DNA from: an uncultured Marmoricola sp.
GTDB taxonomy: Bacteria > Actinomycetota > Actinomycetes > Propionibacteriales > Nocardioidaceae
Reading direction: 5' to 3'
Length of the DNA stretch: 22,560 nucleotides
NCBI GenBank assembly: GCA_937868455.1
Contig: CALMMO010000005.1
Location: forward strand, 1 to 22,560
Part shown: positions 21,844-22,560 of the stretch, in pieces
Layout: each line of letters opens with the position of its first letter
Position numbering within the stretch: the first letter of the stretch is position 1
Made by a program: the position numbers and the translations under genes
The notes under the pieces: model-generated
Told to the model about the DNA's origin: nothing
Database searches by the model: none
Seen by the model: only the letters and a program-made list of their open reading frames with translations

Positions 21844-22560
21844 GCACCTTGCACCTCAAGGCGGCCATCAACGGAGGTCGATCACGTGCCCAACACCCAG
21901 CGACCCCGATCACTCCCGACCAGCTGGCCCACGATGCCAGGCAGGTTTTGGAGGTTGGCGCCACGGTGGTGCATCTGCATGTGCGCGATGAGAAAGGGGA
22001 GCAAAGCATTGCTGCCGGGCACCTCGACGGCGTCATGCAGGCGATCAGGTCATCCTCCCCGCGAGCGATCATCGGAACGACCACCGGGTTGTGGACGGTA
22101 AAGGACGGGCACCCCGAACGCCTTGAGCATGTGCGTAGTTGGTTCAACCTTCCTGACTTCGCCTCGGTGGCGTACCGAGAAGATGGTGCTGAAGAGACCG
22201 CACGTGAACTGGTGGGTCGTGGGATCGCGCTGGAGAGTGCGGTGTGGTCGATGGCGGACGTGCCAGCGCTGTTGGCTTCTCGCGTGCTCGAGCACAACAT
22301 CCGCGTGCTGATCGAGCCCGAGGATGAGCAACCGGATGCGGCGGTCGATGCTTGCCGCGAGATGGCTGCGGCGTTGCGGGCTGGAGGAGTTCGTGCGCCA
22401 TTGCTCTATCACGGTGATGGCGAGACTGTGTGGCCCGTGCTGCGAGCAGCCGCCCTCGACGGTGCCCAGTTGCGCATCGGCCTGGAGGACGGCGAGCACT
22501 TACCTACGGGTGAAGTTGCCGCTGACAACAAAGCCCTCGTCGTCGCGGCACTAAAGTTCG
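21840..22560 (+). CDS. Beta-keto acid cleavage enzyme (BKACE, DUF849), 3' partial
   Basis: The first 240 residues are in the window; the gene runs on past the edge. Typical BKACE marks are LKAAINGGR near the start, TPITPDQLA, the zinc-binding HLHVRDEKG (His45 and His47), IIGTTTGLWT, and RIGLEDGEHLPTG with the third metal ligand Glu216. The family splits a beta-keto acid with acetyl-CoA into acetoacetate and a new acyl-CoA; the best known member cleaves 3-keto-5-aminohexanoate in lysine fermentation, others act on dehydrocarnitine. This copy has a reduced N-terminal loop and LEDG where LEDN is usual, so its substrate is likely different. It overlaps the RraA-like gene (GTGA) and appears to belong to the pot operon. 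Confidence 0.85.
   Translation, partial: MSTLHLKAAINGGRSRAQHPATPITPDQLAHDARQVLEVGATVVHLHVRDEKGEQSIAAGHLDGVMQAIRSSSPRAIIGTTTGLWTVKDGHPERLEHVRSWFNLPDFASVAYREDGAEETARELVGRGIALESAVWSMADVPALLASRVLEHNIRVLIEPEDEQPDAAVDACREMAAALRAGGVRAPLLYHGDGETVWPVLRAAALDGAQLRIGLEDGEHLPTGEVAADNKALVVAALKF

Noticed and set aside
1..22560. tRNA, rRNA, CRISPR array, IS element or prophage
   Set aside because: No repeat-spacer pattern, transposase, integrase or recognisable RNA gene was seen anywhere in the window.

Overview
The window is GC-rich, gene-dense bacterial DNA. Many starts are GTG or TTG, neighbouring genes often overlap by 4 bp (ATGA or GTGA), and two tail-to-tail gene pairs overlap. With the gene families seen (paired DapB-like oxidoreductases and SDRs, EthD-like proteins, a kinase-phospholyase fusion, RocD, PotBCDA), an actinobacterium (Actinomycetota) fits best. 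I cannot name a genus from sequence alone. I see no rRNA, tRNA, CRISPR array, insertion sequence or phage gene.

Layout. (A) 1-4529, plus strand: a tightly packed operon with the tail of an ADP-forming acyl-CoA ligase (ATP-grasp part), an AMP-forming acyl-CoA synthetase, the large and small subunits of a coenzyme B12-dependent acyl-CoA mutase, and an EthD-like protein. It looks like activation of a carboxylic acid to its CoA thioester followed by carbon-skeleton rearrangement. (B) 4534-5628, minus strand: a ChaA-type Ca2+/H+ antiporter. (C) 5629-6155: 527 bp without a gene but crowded with inverted repeats, including four almost contiguous stem-loops. (D) 6156-9274, plus: an SDR oxidoreductase overlapping a large fusion of an APH-type kinase with a class-III PLP enzyme of the phospholyase type. 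(E) 9271-13628, minus: LuxR-type regulator, TetR regulator, then DapB-like oxidoreductase, SDR, DapB-like oxidoreductase in overlapping order. (F) 13629-14113: 485 bp without a gene, holding two overlapping long palindromes. (G) 14114-16412: ornithine aminotransferase and two Lrp/AsnC regulators that converge and overlap. (H) 16523 to the window end, plus: a complete PotBCDA polyamine-type ABC importer, then a nitrilase-fold amidase, an RraA-like protein and the start of a beta-keto acid cleavage enzyme (BKACE, DUF849), apparently one operon.

Together this looks like an accessory catabolic region for amines, amino acids and unusual carboxylic acids: uptake (Pot), deamination or elimination (RocD, kinase-phospholyase, DapB-like amine dehydrogenase relatives, amidase), carbon-carbon cleavage (BKACE, RraA-like), and CoA activation plus B12 isomerisation. 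Five local regulators suggest separate substrate-induced modules. The most noteworthy points are the mutase with altered active-site motifs, the one-polypeptide kinase-phospholyase, the RraA-like protein that has lost its signature Arg inside a transport operon, and the two palindrome-rich intergenic regions.
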